The notes under the pieces were generated by a model. It did no database searches, was not told where the DNA came from, and saw only the letters and a list, made by a program, of their open reading frames with translations. The position numbers were made by a program, and so were the translations under genes. From Candidatus Bathyarchaeota archaeon (lineage in GTDB: Archaea; Thermoproteota; Bathyarchaeia; Bathyarchaeales; Bathycorpusculaceae): 64,000 nt of DNA. Where the stretch lies: positions 30,397 through 94,396 of the forward strand of contig CAIUPH010000114.1 in the NCBI GenBank assembly GCA_903901015.1, written 5' to 3'. Positions within the stretch are counted from its first letter, which is position 1, and each line of letters opens with the position of its first letter. Shown here piece after piece: positions 23,188 to 32,705 of the stretch.

Positions 23188-25515
23188 ATGTATAAGAGAA
23201 AACCTCGACTTCAATTAGCTAAGGCTCCACCTTTGCGTGTAAAAATTAATGTTTCAGGGATTGTTCAAGGCGTGGGTTTCCGCCCTTTTGTCTATCGTTT
23301 AGCTGTGCGGAACAGGTTGGCGGGGTATGTTCGCAACAGGGGCGATGCCGGCGTTGAAATCCTGCTTGAGGGTACCGCGGAGAACATCGAGAGTTTTAAG
23401 AATAGTTTGAACGCTGAGAAACCGCCGTTAGCACAAATAGACCAATTAAAATCAACCGAGCTCTCAGGCAAAAATGAATTTGGCAAATTTACTATTTACA
23501 AAAGCTCCGATGAAGCCGAAAATTCGGGCTCAATCATCCCGCCAGACATCGCCATCTGCAACCAATGCCTTGCCGAACTACGTGACCCCAAAGACCCTCG
23601 CTACAAATATTTCTTCATCACCTGTACCAATTGTGGACCGCGCTTCACCATCATCGAGCGCCCCCCGTATGATCGAGAAAACACCACCATGCGCGAGTTT
23701 CCATTGTGTGGGTTCTGCCTAAAAGAGTATGAGGACCCTGCGAACAGGCGTTTTCACGCGCAGACCGTTGCGTGCCCAACATGTGGACCCAAAGCGTATT
23801 TGACAACTAACACAGGTGAACTAGTCCAAACCGAAGACCCTGTGCGGCTGGCGGGAAAGCTGTTGTCCGAAGGTAGTGTTCTTGCGGTAAAAGGCTACGG
23901 GGGCTTCCACATTGCAGCCTCAGCCCTCAAAGAAAAGCCCTTAGAGCGGCTTCGAAGCGCAAAGCATAGGCGCGAGAAACCATTCGCCATCATGGCAAGA
24001 AACCTCGATGCCACCAAAGAGTTCGCCGAAATCTCTTCAAAGGAGCAGGAACTGCTGGCTTCGCCCGCACGCCCAGTTGTCTTACTCAACAAAAGTCCAA
24101 GCTACAATCTCTCACCGCTAGTTGCGCCACACCTGCACAACGTCGGCGTCATGCTTCCCTACACTGGCTTGCACTACATGCTCTTCGACCAAGTCAGCGA
24201 CCCAGCGTTTGTGATGACGAGCGCGAACCCGCCAAACCAACCCATAGTGAAGGACAACGAGGCAGCACTGAAAATTCTGGGCGGCACAGTGGATTATTTC
24301 CTGTTCCACAACCGCGAAATCGCCCATCGCTGCGACGACTCAGTCATGCGCGTCCACGGAAACCGCCAAGTGTTCCTCCGCAGAAGCCGAGGATACGCAC
24401 CCGCCCCCATCAGGCTCAAGCAAAAATCTAAACGCTGCGTAGTGGCATTGGGCGGCGAACTAAATAACGCCTCCTGCGTGCTACTCGACGATAAAGCCTT
24501 CATCAGCCAACACATCGGCGACGTCGAAAACGTGGAAACCCGCAGTTTCCTCCAAAAAGCCACCGCTCATCTGCAGCGCTTAATCAACTGCCACGGGGAG
24601 ACGGTTGCATGCGATTTGCATCCCAAATTCACCACTACCAACTTGGCTAAGGCGATGGCTGAGATGGATGGTTCGCCGCTGATTCAGGTGCAGCATCACC
24701 ACGCGCACGCGGCGGCTTTGATGGCGGAGCACGGTTTAGATGAAGCTGTCACCGTTGTCTGCGATGGATACGGCTACGGCACCGGCGGCGAAGCATGGGG
24801 CGGCGAAGTCCTTTTCTGTACACGCGAATCACCAGAATTTAGACGCCTTGGGCACTTGGAAGCTCAGCGGCTGTTAGGCGGCGACTTAGCAAGCCGCTAC
24901 CCCGTCCGCGTCGCAGCTGGAATGCTCTCCAAATCTGGGGTAGACGTTGAAGGATGGCTCGCAAAAAACAGCCAACACCTGCCCCACGGCGAAACAGAAG
25001 CCCAACTAATCCTGAGCCAACTCAAAAAAGGCGCAGAAACCGTGGAGACGACGAGTTGCGGCAGGGTTTTAGATGCGGCTGCGGCGGTTTTAGGAGTCTG
25101 TTTCGAGCGCAGCTACGAGGGTGAACCCGCCATGAAGCTGGAATCCGCTGCACTGGCTGGAAAGGACATTTTAGAGCTTAAGCCCATGCTACACGGAGAT
25201 GTCCTGGATACTGCCTGCCTGATAGAAGAGGTTTATCGCAATTTGGGTAGGGTTTCTACTGCAAGTTTAGCCTACAGTGTCCACTCTTACTTGGCAAAGG
25301 GCTTGGCGGTGCTGGCAACTCAAGGCGCAAACGCAAAAAACGTCAAGAATATCGGTTTTTCAGGTGGCGCAGCCTGCAACCAAATCCTCGCGGAACTGAT
25401 GCGGGAAACCGTTGAGTCTGCGGGTTTGCGGTTTTTCGTTCACGAACAGGTTCCAGCGGGGGACGGCGGAATCTCGTTTGGTCAAGCAGTTGTCGCTGGG
25501 TTTTCACGGTTTTAG
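23188..25515 (+). CDS. hypF: [NiFe]-hydrogenase maturation carbamoyltransferase HypF
   Basis: Transfers a carbamoyl group to HypE as the source of the cyanide ligands of the NiFe site. Domains in order: acylphosphatase (VSGIVQGVGFRPFVYRLA, 15-105), two Cys4 zinc fingers (ICNQCLAELRDP, TCTNCGPRF, CGFCLKEY, ACPTCGP; about 125-205), YrdC-like domain (AVKGYGGFHIAASA, about 215-390), and Kae1-like carbamoyltransferase domain with VQHHHAHAAALMAEHG. 775 residues from ATG 23188, normal length. It heads hypF-hypC-hypD, with hypE convergent; no hydrogenase structural genes lie in this window. Confidence 0.96.
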   Translation: MYKRKPRLQLAKAPPLRVKINVSGIVQGVGFRPFVYRLAVRNRLAGYVRNRGDAGVEILLEGTAENIESFKNSLNAEKPPLAQIDQLKSTELSGKNEFGKFTIYKSSDEAENSGSIIPPDIAICNQCLAELRDPKDPRYKYFFITCTNCGPRFTIIERPPYDRENTTMREFPLCGFCLKEYEDPANRRFHAQTVACPTCGPKAYLTTNTGELVQTEDPVRLAGKLLSEGSVLAVKGYGGFHIAASALKEKPLERLRSAKHRREKPFAIMARNLDATKEFAEISSKEQELLASPARPVVLLNKSPSYNLSPLVAPHLHNVGVMLPYTGLHYMLFDQVSDPAFVMTSANPPNQPIVKDNEAALKILGGTVDYFLFHNREIAHRCDDSVMRVHGNRQVFLRRSRGYAPAPIRLKQKSKRCVVALGGELNNASCVLLDDKAFISQHIGDVENVETRSFLQKATAHLQRLINCHGETVACDLHPKFTTTNLAKAMAEMDGSPLIQVQHHHAHAAALMAEHGLDEAVTVVCDGYGYGTGGEAWGGEVLFCTRESPEFRRLGHLEAQRLLGGDLASRYPVRVAAGMLSKSGVDVEGWLAKNSQHLPHGETEAQLILSQLKKGAETVETTSCGRVLDAAAAVLGVCFERSYEGEPAMKLESAALAGKDILELKPMLHGDVLDTACLIEEVYRNLGRVSTASLAYSVHSYLAKGLAVLATQGANAKNVKNIGFSGGAACNQILAELMRETVESAGLRFFVHEQVPAGDGGISFGQAVVAGFSRF

Positions 25516-25564
25516 ACCAATCTGTTTTTATCGCCGTTTAATGCGTCTTTAATAACTGATTGTT

Positions 25565-25789
25565 ATGTGTTTAGCAATTCCAGCAAAAATAATGAGCCTA
25601 GACGGCGCCAAAGCACATGTGGATTTCGGTCAAGGCGTATTGCGTGAGGTCAATGTGTCGCTTGTTGAGGCTAAAGTCGGCGAATACGTTTTGGTTCACG
25701 CTGGCTACGCCATTCAGGTTTTAGAGGAGAAAGAAGCCTTAGAAACACTGAGTCTTTGGAACGATGTTTTAGCCGCTGGGCAAGAATAG
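25565..25789 (+). CDS. hypC: Hydrogenase maturation chaperone HypC
   Basis: Carries the Fe(CN)2CO unit with HypD and delivers it to the hydrogenase large subunit. The essential N-terminal MCLAIPAKI with Cys2 is present, and the rest is the OB-like fold with HVDFGQGVLREVNVSLVEA and GEYVLVHAGYAIQ. 74 residues, typical. It lies between hypF and hypD with short gaps. Confidence 0.96.
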   Translation: MCLAIPAKIMSLDGAKAHVDFGQGVLREVNVSLVEAKVGEYVLVHAGYAIQVLEEKEALETLSLWNDVLAAGQE

Positions 25790-25801
25790 AGGCATTAAGC
25801 T

Positions 25802-26890
25802 ATGTCTGATAATTTGCGGTTCCGAAACCCTGAACTGGCACACAGCATAGCCGAAAAAATCAAGACCGTAGCGCCCAAGAAGGGGATGGTGAAGTTTTGC
25901 CATGTCTGCGGAACCCACGAATGGACCATAACCCACTACGGCTTACGCAGCCTTTTGCCTGAAAACGTCGAAGTCATCGCTGGACCAGGATGTCCCGTAT
26001 GCATTGTGCCCGCAGCGGAAATCGATGAAGCCGTGCAACTGGCGCAGAAAGGGGTTGTGATAACTTGTTTTGGTGATGTGTTGCGTGTTCCAGGCAGCCA
26101 ATCTTCGCTTCTAGAAGCCAAAGCGGCAGGTGCAGACGTCCGAATCGTATACGCGGTTTCAGACGCTGTTGAAATGGCTAAACATGAACCAACCAAACAA
26201 TTTGTTTTTCACGCTGTCGGCTTCGAAACCACCGCACCCATCACAGCCGTTGAAGCCCTGGGTGACTTGCCAAAAAACTTTAGTTTCCTAGTTTCCCACC
26301 GCTTGATTCCGCCAGCCATGGAGCTACTGCTAGGCGTCGGCGACCTGCAAATCGACGGTTTCATCGCGCCCGGACACGTAAGCGCCATAATCGGCCTCAA
26401 ACCCTACGAACTCTTCACAAGAGTCTACCGCATGCCCACGGTCGTGGCGGGGTTTGAACCCAACGACGTGTTAATGTCCATTTACATGCTCCTAAAACAA
26501 GTCAGCGAACACGACGCCCAGCTGGAGAACGAGTATTCGCGTGTAGTGAAGCCCGAGGGCAACCCCAAAGCGATTGAAATGATGAAAAAGGCCTTCACGG
26601 TTACCGCTGGGAACTGGCGCGGCATCGGCAGATTACCCGATTCGGCGTTGCAGTTGCGTCCGTCGCTTGCCCAGTTTGATGCCCGAGAAAAATTTGACGT
26701 TCACGTTACAGAAGGAAAAGACATCAATTTCGGCTGTGAATGCCACCTTGTCATAATCGGAAAAATCAAGCCCGACAAGTGCCCATTGTTCATGAAAGCC
26801 TGCACGCCCGCTAAACCCGTCGGCGCCTGCATGGTCAGCAGCGAAGGCACCTGCCGCGTCTGGGCAAAAAACGTTGCCGCCCAAGCCTAG
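25802..26890 (+). CDS. hypD: Hydrogenase maturation protein HypD
   Basis: Iron-sulfur scaffold on which Fe(CN)2CO is assembled together with HypC. Conserved marks: CHVCGTHEWTITHYGLR (redox cysteines), IAGPGCPVCIVPAAEID, ITCFGDVLRVPGS, and the C-terminal 4Fe-4S region with FGCECHLVIIGK, KPDKCPLFMKACTPAKPVGAC and SSEGTCRVW. 362 residues, typical. Its end overlaps hypE's end by four bases on the opposite strand. Confidence 0.96.
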   Translation: MSDNLRFRNPELAHSIAEKIKTVAPKKGMVKFCHVCGTHEWTITHYGLRSLLPENVEVIAGPGCPVCIVPAAEIDEAVQLAQKGVVITCFGDVLRVPGSQSSLLEAKAAGADVRIVYAVSDAVEMAKHEPTKQFVFHAVGFETTAPITAVEALGDLPKNFSFLVSHRLIPPAMELLLGVGDLQIDGFIAPGHVSAIIGLKPYELFTRVYRMPTVVAGFEPNDVLMSIYMLLKQVSEHDAQLENEYSRVVKPEGNPKAIEMMKKAFTVTAGNWRGIGRLPDSALQLRPSLAQFDAREKFDVHVTEGKDINFGCECHLVIIGKIKPDKCPLFMKACTPAKPVGACMVSSEGTCRVWAKNVAAQA

Positions 26891-27951
26891 CAGATTCTTG
26901 GGACAGGGTCGCCTACTGGCTTTGCAATTATTCTTTTGCCACCCACCAGCGTCTGCATCGCAACGCCCTTGAACTGAGTTGTGGTTTCCCCGATTATCTG
27001 CGCATCTTTGCCTTCGACTGTTTTCTGCAAAAACTCCACCACTTCTTGCGCCTTCTGCGGTACGACGCCTATTATTATTTTGCCTTCGTTGCCTACTTCT
27101 AAGGGGTCGAGTCCGAGCATTTCACATGCTGTCTGTACGTCTCTGTGGATGGGAACTTTGTCTTCGTATAGTAGGATGCCTATTTTGGATTTTTCTGCCC
27201 ACTCGTTAGTTGCATCGGCTAAGCCACCTCGGGTCGGGTCTTTCATGGCGACGACTCCGCCGACTTTGCCCAGTAAACTCTGAATCATGCGGTTAAGCGG
27301 TTTGACATCGGATTTTATTTCGCTGCCGAACTTTAGGCCCTGCTGAGCTGAAAGCACCGCGAGTCCGTGGTCGCCGATGGTGCCTGACAAAATGATTTTA
27401 TCGCCGACTGCAAGGTTGGAATCCAGCGCCCAGCGGGTTTTCAGTTCCCTATACTGCTTTACAACTTGGAGGTCACTGTCAAGCGCCGCTGTGCGTTTGC
27501 CGATTCCTGAAACGTTCATGACGCAGCCGCCGAGGCTGCCTTTTTCGACAACTTTCGTGTCGCCCGTAACTATGCCCACGCCCGCTTCGATGCACGCCTG
27601 CCTCATGCTGGCGAGGATTCGCTCCAAATCCGACAGCAACAATCCCTCCTCCAAAATGAGCCCGCAAGCCAACGCATAAGGCTCCGCGCCCAAACATGAA
27701 ATGTCGTTAACTGTGCCCGAAATCGACAGGCGCCCAATGTCGCCGCCCGGGAAGAAAATCGGCTTCACCGCATGGGAATCACTTTTGAAAACTATGTCAC
27801 CTATAACCGCGGCGTCATCCATGGCTTCCAACGGCACCTCAGCAACGTTGCCAATTCCGCCGAAGGCTTTGACGACGTAGTTCTTGACAAGGTCATGCAT
27901 AACTGAGCCGCCCGCGCCATGCAGCATAGTGATTTTCTCTTTTTTATCCAT
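26887..27951 (-). CDS. hypE: Hydrogenase maturation protein HypE
   Basis: Dehydrates its own C-terminal thiocarboxamide to thiocyanate, the cyanide donor for the NiFe site. The AIR-synthase-fold protein (354 residues) begins with the HGAGGSVMHDLV motif, has FKSDSHAVKPIFFPGGDIG and KDPTRGGLADATNEWA, and ends in the hallmark PRIC whose Cys is carbamoylated by HypF. It is transcribed toward hypD rather than being part of that operon. Confidence 0.96.
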   Translation of the reverse strand: MDKKEKITMLHGAGGSVMHDLVKNYVVKAFGGIGNVAEVPLEAMDDAAVIGDIVFKSDSHAVKPIFFPGGDIGRLSISGTVNDISCLGAEPYALACGLILEEGLLLSDLERILASMRQACIEAGVGIVTGDTKVVEKGSLGGCVMNVSGIGKRTAALDSDLQVVKQYRELKTRWALDSNLAVGDKIILSGTIGDHGLAVLSAQQGLKFGSEIKSDVKPLNRMIQSLLGKVGGVVAMKDPTRGGLADATNEWAEKSKIGILLYEDKVPIHRDVQTACEMLGLDPLEVGNEGKIIIGVVPQKAQEVVEFLQKTVEGKDAQIIGETTTQFKGVAMQTLVGGKRIIAKPVGDPVPRIC

Positions 27952-28228
27952 GAATTTGATGTCTCCTAGGGGTTCTAACTGGAATAGATTACCCTAAATG
28001 CACAAAATAAACGCATCGCAAAAGTCAACGACTATCTCTATTTGTACCTCATGGGCGAAATGGGGAGATAGGCTCAAAAAACGAGTTTTGCCGTGACAAA
28101 TGGCTTGTTATTGCTCGCTTGCAATCACATTGGTTTTAATAGATTCGCCTAATTAATTGTAGGTATAAGTTAGTTTTTCTAAATTTGTTTTTGAGTTAAG
28201 CAGAAGTTTAAGAGGAGAAAAAAAATTT

Positions 28229-28372
28229 ATGAATTTTGCTAAGAAAGTCGAGTGGAATCTTACAGCGTTAATTATGGTCTCTCTGGTTAGGGTTGAAGCG
28301 AAAGAAAGAGATAGACGGCGCAAAGAAAGGTTGCGGCGTTCAGCGCAAAAGCAACTGAAAAAAGTAAGTTGA
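28229..28372 (+). CDS. Basic microprotein (47 residues)
   Basis: ATG 28229 preceded by AGAGGAGA, a good ribosome-binding site. The product begins with MNFAKKVEWNLTALIMVSLV, a mildly hydrophobic helix, and continues as a very basic helix (AKERDRRRKERLRRS). No family known. The rest of 27952-28679 holds a small hairpin GTTCCT-CGC-AGGAAC at 28569-28583 and the ribosomal promoter, nothing else supported. Confidence 0.5.
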   Translation: MNFAKKVEWNLTALIMVSLVRVEAKERDRRRKERLRRSAQKQLKKVS

Positions 28373-28631
28373 AGGATTCAAGCTCCATCTTTTTTTAAAA
28401 TCTGTTTTCTTTCTATCTTTTCTTCATACTCAGCAAGGTCTTTTTCCCGCAGTTTCCAGTAGGGCAGGTATTAGTTTAGGGGTAAATTCGAGTTGTCTAA
28501 CCTGTTTTTGAGCAAACTATAAAAGCCTAAACGTTATCCAAAAATAGTACACCTCACGCGTTCGAATAGTTCCTCGCAGGAACACCCACTTAGTCAGTTA
28601 AGAGTAAAATCTTAGTTGTGATACGGAAAGC

Positions 28632-28640
28632 CATATAAAT
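28632..28640 (+). promoter_or_regulatory. TATA box of the ribosomal protein operon
   Basis: CATATAAAT, about 40 bases ahead of the uL22 start codon, is the best promoter candidate for the 17-gene operon that follows. Confidence 0.5.
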
Positions 28641-28679
28641 TGCTTTTACGTCTTTGAATGCGCACTGGAGAAATATTGT

Positions 28680-29165
28680 ATGCCAAAATGGGGATACTCA
28701 ATAATCGAAGAAATGCTCAATCCAGAAAAAACAGCGAAAGCCAGCGGTAGAGAACTTAAGGTATCCCATAAAGCCGCACGGGAAGTCTGTAGAGCTGTTA
28801 AGGGCATGGACCTTGTTCAATCCAAAGATTTTCTACGCGACGTAATGATAAAGAAAAAAGCAGTTCCATATTCTAGGTACACCAAGAAACTGGGACATAA
28901 AGGCGGATTAGTCAATCACTGCGTAGGCAGGTTCCCAATTAAATGCGCCGAGCAAATCCTCCACGTCATAGAAGCCGCACAAGCTAACGCAGAAAACAAA
29001 GGCTTAGACGTTGACCGCCTCAAAATAATGCATGCAGCCGCATACCAAGGCATAAAACTTAAGCGTTTCATGCCAAGAGCACACGGCAGAGCATCACCGA
29101 AATTCGACACAACCACACACGTCGAAATCGTTCTAGAAGAGAAACCGACTCAAGGAGAGCAATAA
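28680..29165 (+). CDS. rpl22: Ribosomal protein uL22
   Basis: Large-subunit protein lining the peptide exit tunnel. Archaeal/eukaryotic form of 161 residues with KVSHKAAREVCRAVKGM, the KKAVPYSRYTKKLGHKGG insertion that bacterial L22 lacks, and the long hairpin ending RAHGRASPKFDTTTHVEIVL. It is the first gene after a promoter; the genes that usually precede it in archaea (uL3, uL4, uL23, uL2, uS19) are not upstream here. Confidence 0.96.
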   Translation: MPKWGYSIIEEMLNPEKTAKASGRELKVSHKAAREVCRAVKGMDLVQSKDFLRDVMIKKKAVPYSRYTKKLGHKGGLVNHCVGRFPIKCAEQILHVIEAAQANAENKGLDVDRLKIMHAAAYQGIKLKRFMPRAHGRASPKFDTTTHVEIVLEEKPTQGEQ

Positions 29166-29933
29166 ATGAGCATAGTCAAACGTTTCATCACAGAATCGAT
29201 TAAACGAACCGAAATAGACGAGTTTTTACAGAAAAAGCTTGAACGCGCAGGATACGGCGGAGTAAACCTGTCCAAGACACCACTCGGAACCCACGTGGTA
29301 ATCTACGCGATGCGCCCAGGCTTAGTCATTGGCAGAGGCGGAGAAACTATCAAGGAACTTGCCTCAGCACTCGAACAAAACTTCAAAGTTGGTAATCCAC
29401 AAATTTCTGTTTCAGAAATCGAAGTACCAGAATTTAACGCCCACGTAGTCGCAAACCGCGTTGCCTCAGCCCTCGAGCGAGGAGTACACTTCAGACGCGC
29501 TGGCTTTTGGGCACTAAACCAAGTTATGGAAGCAGGTGCTCTTGGCGCTGAAATCGTTATTAGCGGCAAACTAACAACTGAACGAGCACGCTTCGAAAAA
29601 TTCAAAGCAGGCCACTTTCCAATCGTCGGAGAACCAGCATTACGCGCCATGAAAACCGCTGAAGCACACGTTCAACTAAAACCAGGCATCATCGGTGTAC
29701 GCGTAAAAATCATGCCTCCGGACGCATACTTCCCAGACAAAGTAACAATCGTAGAACCAGCATCAGAAGAAGAAAAAGTAGTGGTTCCACAAGCACCCGC
29801 TCCAGTAGCACCGGTAAAAACAGAACCAGTGGAAGAAGAAACAGCCGAAGCAGAACCGGAGCCAGAAGTGCAAGCAAAAGAGGTTGTTGACGAACCAAAA
29901 CCTGAATCCAAACCTGAGGAGACAAAAGAATAA
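29166..29933 (+). CDS. rps3: Ribosomal protein uS3
   Basis: Small-subunit protein at the mRNA entry. KH domain with RPGLVIGRGGETIKELA and C-terminal domain GIIGVRVKIMPPD. The core ends about residue 205; a further ~50 residues form an acidic Pro/Glu/Val tail (EEETAEAEPEPEVQ) not needed for the fold. Start directly after the uL22 stop. Such low-complexity tails recur on several proteins in this operon. Confidence 0.95.
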   Translation: MSIVKRFITESIKRTEIDEFLQKKLERAGYGGVNLSKTPLGTHVVIYAMRPGLVIGRGGETIKELASALEQNFKVGNPQISVSEIEVPEFNAHVVANRVASALERGVHFRRAGFWALNQVMEAGALGAEIVISGKLTTERARFEKFKAGHFPIVGEPALRAMKTAEAHVQLKPGIIGVRVKIMPPDAYFPDKVTIVEPASEEEKVVVPQAPAPVAPVKTEPVEEETAEAEPEPEVQAKEVVDEPKPESKPEETKE

Positions 29934-30238
29934 TGCGAATAAAAGAAATTAATGCCCTCTCAGTTGAGGACCGTGCAAGCAAACTGGCAGATTTACGTAT
30001 AGAACTCGCCCGCGTCAGAACCATGGTTAACGCAGGCGGCGCCGTTGAAAACCCCTCAAGAATTAGAGATCTGCGCAGAACCATTGCTCAGATACTAACC
30101 GTTGACAACGAAAAGAAACTGGGCATCCACCAGCCAGTTGAAGAGAAAGAGGAAAAACCCGCAAAGAAAACTGTTGCTGCAAAACCAGCCAAAGCCCCCA
30201 AAGCTAAGAAAGAAGCTAAGGAGACCGTTCCCAAATGA
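29933..30238 (+). CDS. rpl29: Ribosomal protein uL29
   Basis: Two-helix large-subunit protein beside the exit tunnel. Core IKEINALSVEDRASKLADLR and NPSRIRDLRRTIAQILT is typical of about 70 residues; a Lys/Ala/Pro tail (KPAKKTVAAKPAKAPKAKK) extends it to 101. The start overlaps the uS3 stop by one base and the stop overlaps the rnp1 start. Confidence 0.93.
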   Translation: MRIKEINALSVEDRASKLADLRIELARVRTMVNAGGAVENPSRIRDLRRTIAQILTVDNEKKLGIHQPVEEKEEKPAKKTVAAKPAKAPKAKKEAKETVPK

Positions 30239-30516
30239 AGATAACTCCAGATATTATCCGCTACGAGTTAATCGGCACTCAAGCACGAATCGCACAGAGC
30301 CCACACATAAGCTACCTTGGATTAGCTGGTCCAGTAGTGGCTGAAACAAGAAATACCCTGACCCTAATTCATCAGGGTCAACCAAAAAGCGTCATAAAAG
30401 ACCTGGCGTCATTCGACTTCGCCTTCAACGACGGCACAACAGTAAACATTGACGGTAAACTCTTAGTCGGCAGATCTGAAGACAGATTAAAGAAAAGCGT
30501 AAAGAGGCTATGGTAA
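30235..30516 (+). CDS. rnp1: Ribonuclease P protein subunit Rnp1 (Rpp29/Pop4)
   Basis: Protein subunit of archaeal RNase P, which matures tRNA 5' ends; it pairs with Rpp21. The 93-residue Sm-like barrel shows IIRYELIGTQARIAQS, GLAGPVVAETRNTL and NDGTTVNIDGKLLVGR followed by the basic end KKSVKRLW. Its place between uL29 and uS17 is the standard archaeal order. ATG overlaps the uL29 stop by four bases. Confidence 0.93.
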   Translation: MKITPDIIRYELIGTQARIAQSPHISYLGLAGPVVAETRNTLTLIHQGQPKSVIKDLASFDFAFNDGTTVNIDGKLLVGRSEDRLKKSVKRLW

Positions 30517-30517
30517 T

Positions 30518-30838
30518 ATGTCTATGACTTTCAAGAAACCAAAAAAGACCTGTGACGACCGCAACTGTCCATTCCACGGCGAATTAGCCGTCAGAGGACG
30601 TATACTCGAAGGCGTCGTTCACACATCAAAAATGGATAAAACCGTTATCGTTGACAGAGAATTCACACAGTTCTCCACAAAATTCGTACGTTACGAAAGA
30701 CGCCACGGCCACATCCCATCACACAATCCACCATGCATCGACGTTAAGGAAGGCGACCGTGTAAAAATCGCAGAGTGCCGACCAGTCAGCAAAACAGTCT
30801 CGTTTGTCGTGGTAGAAAAATTAGGAGAGGAAAGATAA
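30518..30838 (+). CDS. rps17: Ribosomal protein uS17
   Basis: Small-subunit 16S-binding OB-fold protein. [20 protein letters not shown] and [18 protein letters not shown] are the archaeal-type signatures, with [15 protein letters not shown] at the end. The N-terminus has a CDDRNCPFH pair of cysteines as in archaeal homologues. 106 residues, two bases after rnp1. Confidence 0.95.
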   Translation: MSMTFKKPKKTCDDRNCPFHGELAVRGRILEGVVHTSKMDKTVIVDREFTQFSTKFVRYERRHGHIPSHNPPCIDVKEGDRVKIAECRPVSKTVSFVVVEKLGEER

Positions 30839-30839
30839 T

Positions 30840-31283
30840 ATGTGCGCAGCGAAGGCAAAGCAAAGAGCCCTAACAGCAAAAGGTATGCTTTCACACGGAC
30901 AAAAAATCAGCCGTGGACTCTTAGCAGGCTCCGAACTACGATGCACAGATAACACAGGCGCACGAGTACTCCGCCTCATCCAAGCCATGGGTTATAAAGG
31001 AAGACTAAGACGTTACCCATCAGCAACAGTAGGCGACAAAGTCACAGTTTCAGTACGCCAAGGATCACCCGACATGCGCAAAAAAATCTTCCAAGCAGTC
31101 ATCGTCCGCCAAAGAAAAACCTATAGGCGGGTAGACGGCGTTTGGGTTCAATTTGAAGATAACGCCGCAGTAATAATCACTCCAGACGGTGAAATGAAGG
31201 GTTCAGAAATCCGCGGTCCAGTAGCAAGAGAAGCAGCTGAGAGATGGCCAAGAATCGCAAGTGCCTCCAGCATAATAGTGTAG
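30840..31283 (+). CDS. rpl14: Ribosomal protein uL14
   Basis: Large-subunit protein at the subunit interface. [21 protein letters not shown], the basic loop [19 protein letters not shown], and [19 protein letters not shown] are diagnostic. The 147 residues include a short N-terminal extension ([16 protein letters not shown]) compared with bacteria. Translation probably uses ATG 30840 just after the uS17 stop. Confidence 0.95.
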   Translation: MCAAKAKQRALTAKGMLSHGQKISRGLLAGSELRCTDNTGARVLRLIQAMGYKGRLRRYPSATVGDKVTVSVRQGSPDMRKKIFQAVIVRQRKTYRRVDGVWVQFEDNAAVIITPDGEMKGSEIRGPVAREAAERWPRIASASSIIV

Positions 31284-31294
31284 GTGTAAAAGTA

Positions 31295-31942
31295 ATGCAA
31301 GATACAAAACGTGTAAAGAACCCTAAGAAACAACGAAAAAGAATGTTCAACGCTCCAGCTCACTTACGCCACAAACTCATGTCAGCACCGCTGTCACATG
31401 AGTTAACTGCCTCAAAAGGCGCAAAGACTCTTCCAGTTAGAAGAGGCGACACCATACTCATTAAACGCGGAGACCACAAGGGATTCGAAGGCAAAATTTC
31501 ACGCGTTGACTTGAAAGCCTTCCGCATCTACGTAGAAGGTTTAACACGGGAAAAAGTAGATGGAACAAACATTTTCCTTCCAGTTCATCCATCCAAGGTT
31601 GAAATAAGAAGCCTCAACTTGGACGATAAATGGCGAAAGAAGATCCTTGACCGCAAGGTTGTAACAGAAAAACCAAAAGCTAAGCCAGCAACGAAAGTTG
31701 AAAAGGCTCCAGCTAAATCCAAAACGGCAGTTGAAGAAGAAAAAGCCATAGAAGAAACATTCAAAGAAGAAGCGCCCACAGCAAAGAAAGCACCCGCAAA
31801 GAAGCCCGCCGCAACCAAAGAAGAAGCTCCTGCCAAAAAAGAAGTAACAAAAAAGGCACCAGCCGCAAAAAAGAAAGAGGAAAAAGAAGCCGCGCCAAAA
31901 GCAAAGGCTAAAACCTCTGAGAAAACTAAAGGAGGACAATAA
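31295..31942 (+). CDS. rpl24: Ribosomal protein uL24 with long Lys/Ala tail
   Basis: Early-assembly large-subunit protein. KOW motif in RRGDTILIKRGDHKGFEGKI and archaeal N-terminus RVKNPKKQRKRMFNAPAHLR. The normal core ends about residue 120; another ~95 residues are a Lys/Ala/Glu/Pro low-complexity tail. The frame is open to 31244 but that overlaps uL14, and ATG 31295 begins the conserved archaeal N-terminus. Confidence 0.93.
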   Translation: MQDTKRVKNPKKQRKRMFNAPAHLRHKLMSAPLSHELTASKGAKTLPVRRGDTILIKRGDHKGFEGKISRVDLKAFRIYVEGLTREKVDGTNIFLPVHPSKVEIRSLNLDDKWRKKILDRKVVTEKPKAKPATKVEKAPAKSKTAVEEEKAIEETFKEEAPTAKKAPAKKPAATKEEAPAKKEVTKKAPAAKKKEEKEAAPKAKAKTSEKTKGGQ

Positions 31943-31943
31943 A

Positions 31944-32705
31944 ATGGGTAAAAAAGGAAAAACCGCAAGGCTGAAACGTAAGCCAGCGCCAGCATTCTGG
32001 CCAATTCACAGAAAAGAATTGCCGTGGGTAGCAAAGCCCTCGTCAGGTTCACATTCACTCGCAAAATGCCTACCTTTAACGCTCGTTCTAAGAGACATCT
32101 TGAACGTAGCGCAAACACGTAAAGAAGGCCAATTCATCCTCGCTCAAGGCAAAGTCCTAGTTGACGGAAAAATCGTGAAAAAAGACGATACCCCAGTCGG
32201 CTTAATGGACGTCATCTCAATGCCTGACTCAGACAAATACTACCGCATAATGCCCTCACACAAAGGATTAGTTTTAGCTCCAATCAGCAAAGACCAATCC
32301 AAAACCAAACTGGTCAGAGTCGAAAACAAATCCACCGTTCACAACGGCGTCCAAATCGCACTCCACGACGGCACAAACATGCTCATAAAAGTCGCAGATC
32401 CAAAACACCCAGTCGAAGTAACATACGAAACATTCGACATACTCAAAGTAACCTATCCAGAAAAAGAAGTAGTTCAAACCTTGAAAACAAAAGAAGGAAA
32501 CTTGGCAATAATCACTGGCGGAAAAAACATCGGCAAACAAGGCAAAATCGTTGAAATCGAAAAAACAGTCGCTAAAAAACGCCGCCAAGCCCTGGTAGTT
32601 GTTGAAGACTCCGAAGGTAAACGCTACCAAACAATCTTAGAGTTCATTTTCTCGATAGGAGAAACTGAACCATTCATAACAACGGAGGCACCAGCACTTG
32701 TCTGA
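31944..32705 (+). CDS. rps4e: Ribosomal protein eS4
   Basis: Archaeal/eukaryotic small-subunit protein. LKRKPAPAFWPIHRKELPW, the S4-like RNA-binding motif QGKVLVDGKIVKKDDTPVG, and a KOW domain with ITGGKNIGKQGKIVEIEK. 253 residues, slightly longer than the ~235-245 typical of archaea. The stop overlaps the TTG start of uL5 by eight bases. Confidence 0.95.
   Translation: MGKKGKTARLKRKPAPAFWPIHRKELPWVAKPSSGSHSLAKCLPLTLVLRDILNVAQTRKEGQFILAQGKVLVDGKIVKKDDTPVGLMDVISMPDSDKYYRIMPSHKGLVLAPISKDQSKTKLVRVENKSTVHNGVQIALHDGTNMLIKVADPKHPVEVTYETFDILKVTYPEKEVVQTLKTKEGNLAIITGGKNIGKQGKIVEIEKTVAKKRRQALVVVEDSEGKRYQTILEFIFSIGETEPFITTEAPALV

Noticed and set aside
31541..32118. Minus-strand Phe/Leu-rich and Ala/Ser-rich frames opposite ribosomal genes
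   Set aside because: They mirror the Lys/Ala tail of uL24 and the eS4 gene; composition is explained by the opposite strand.
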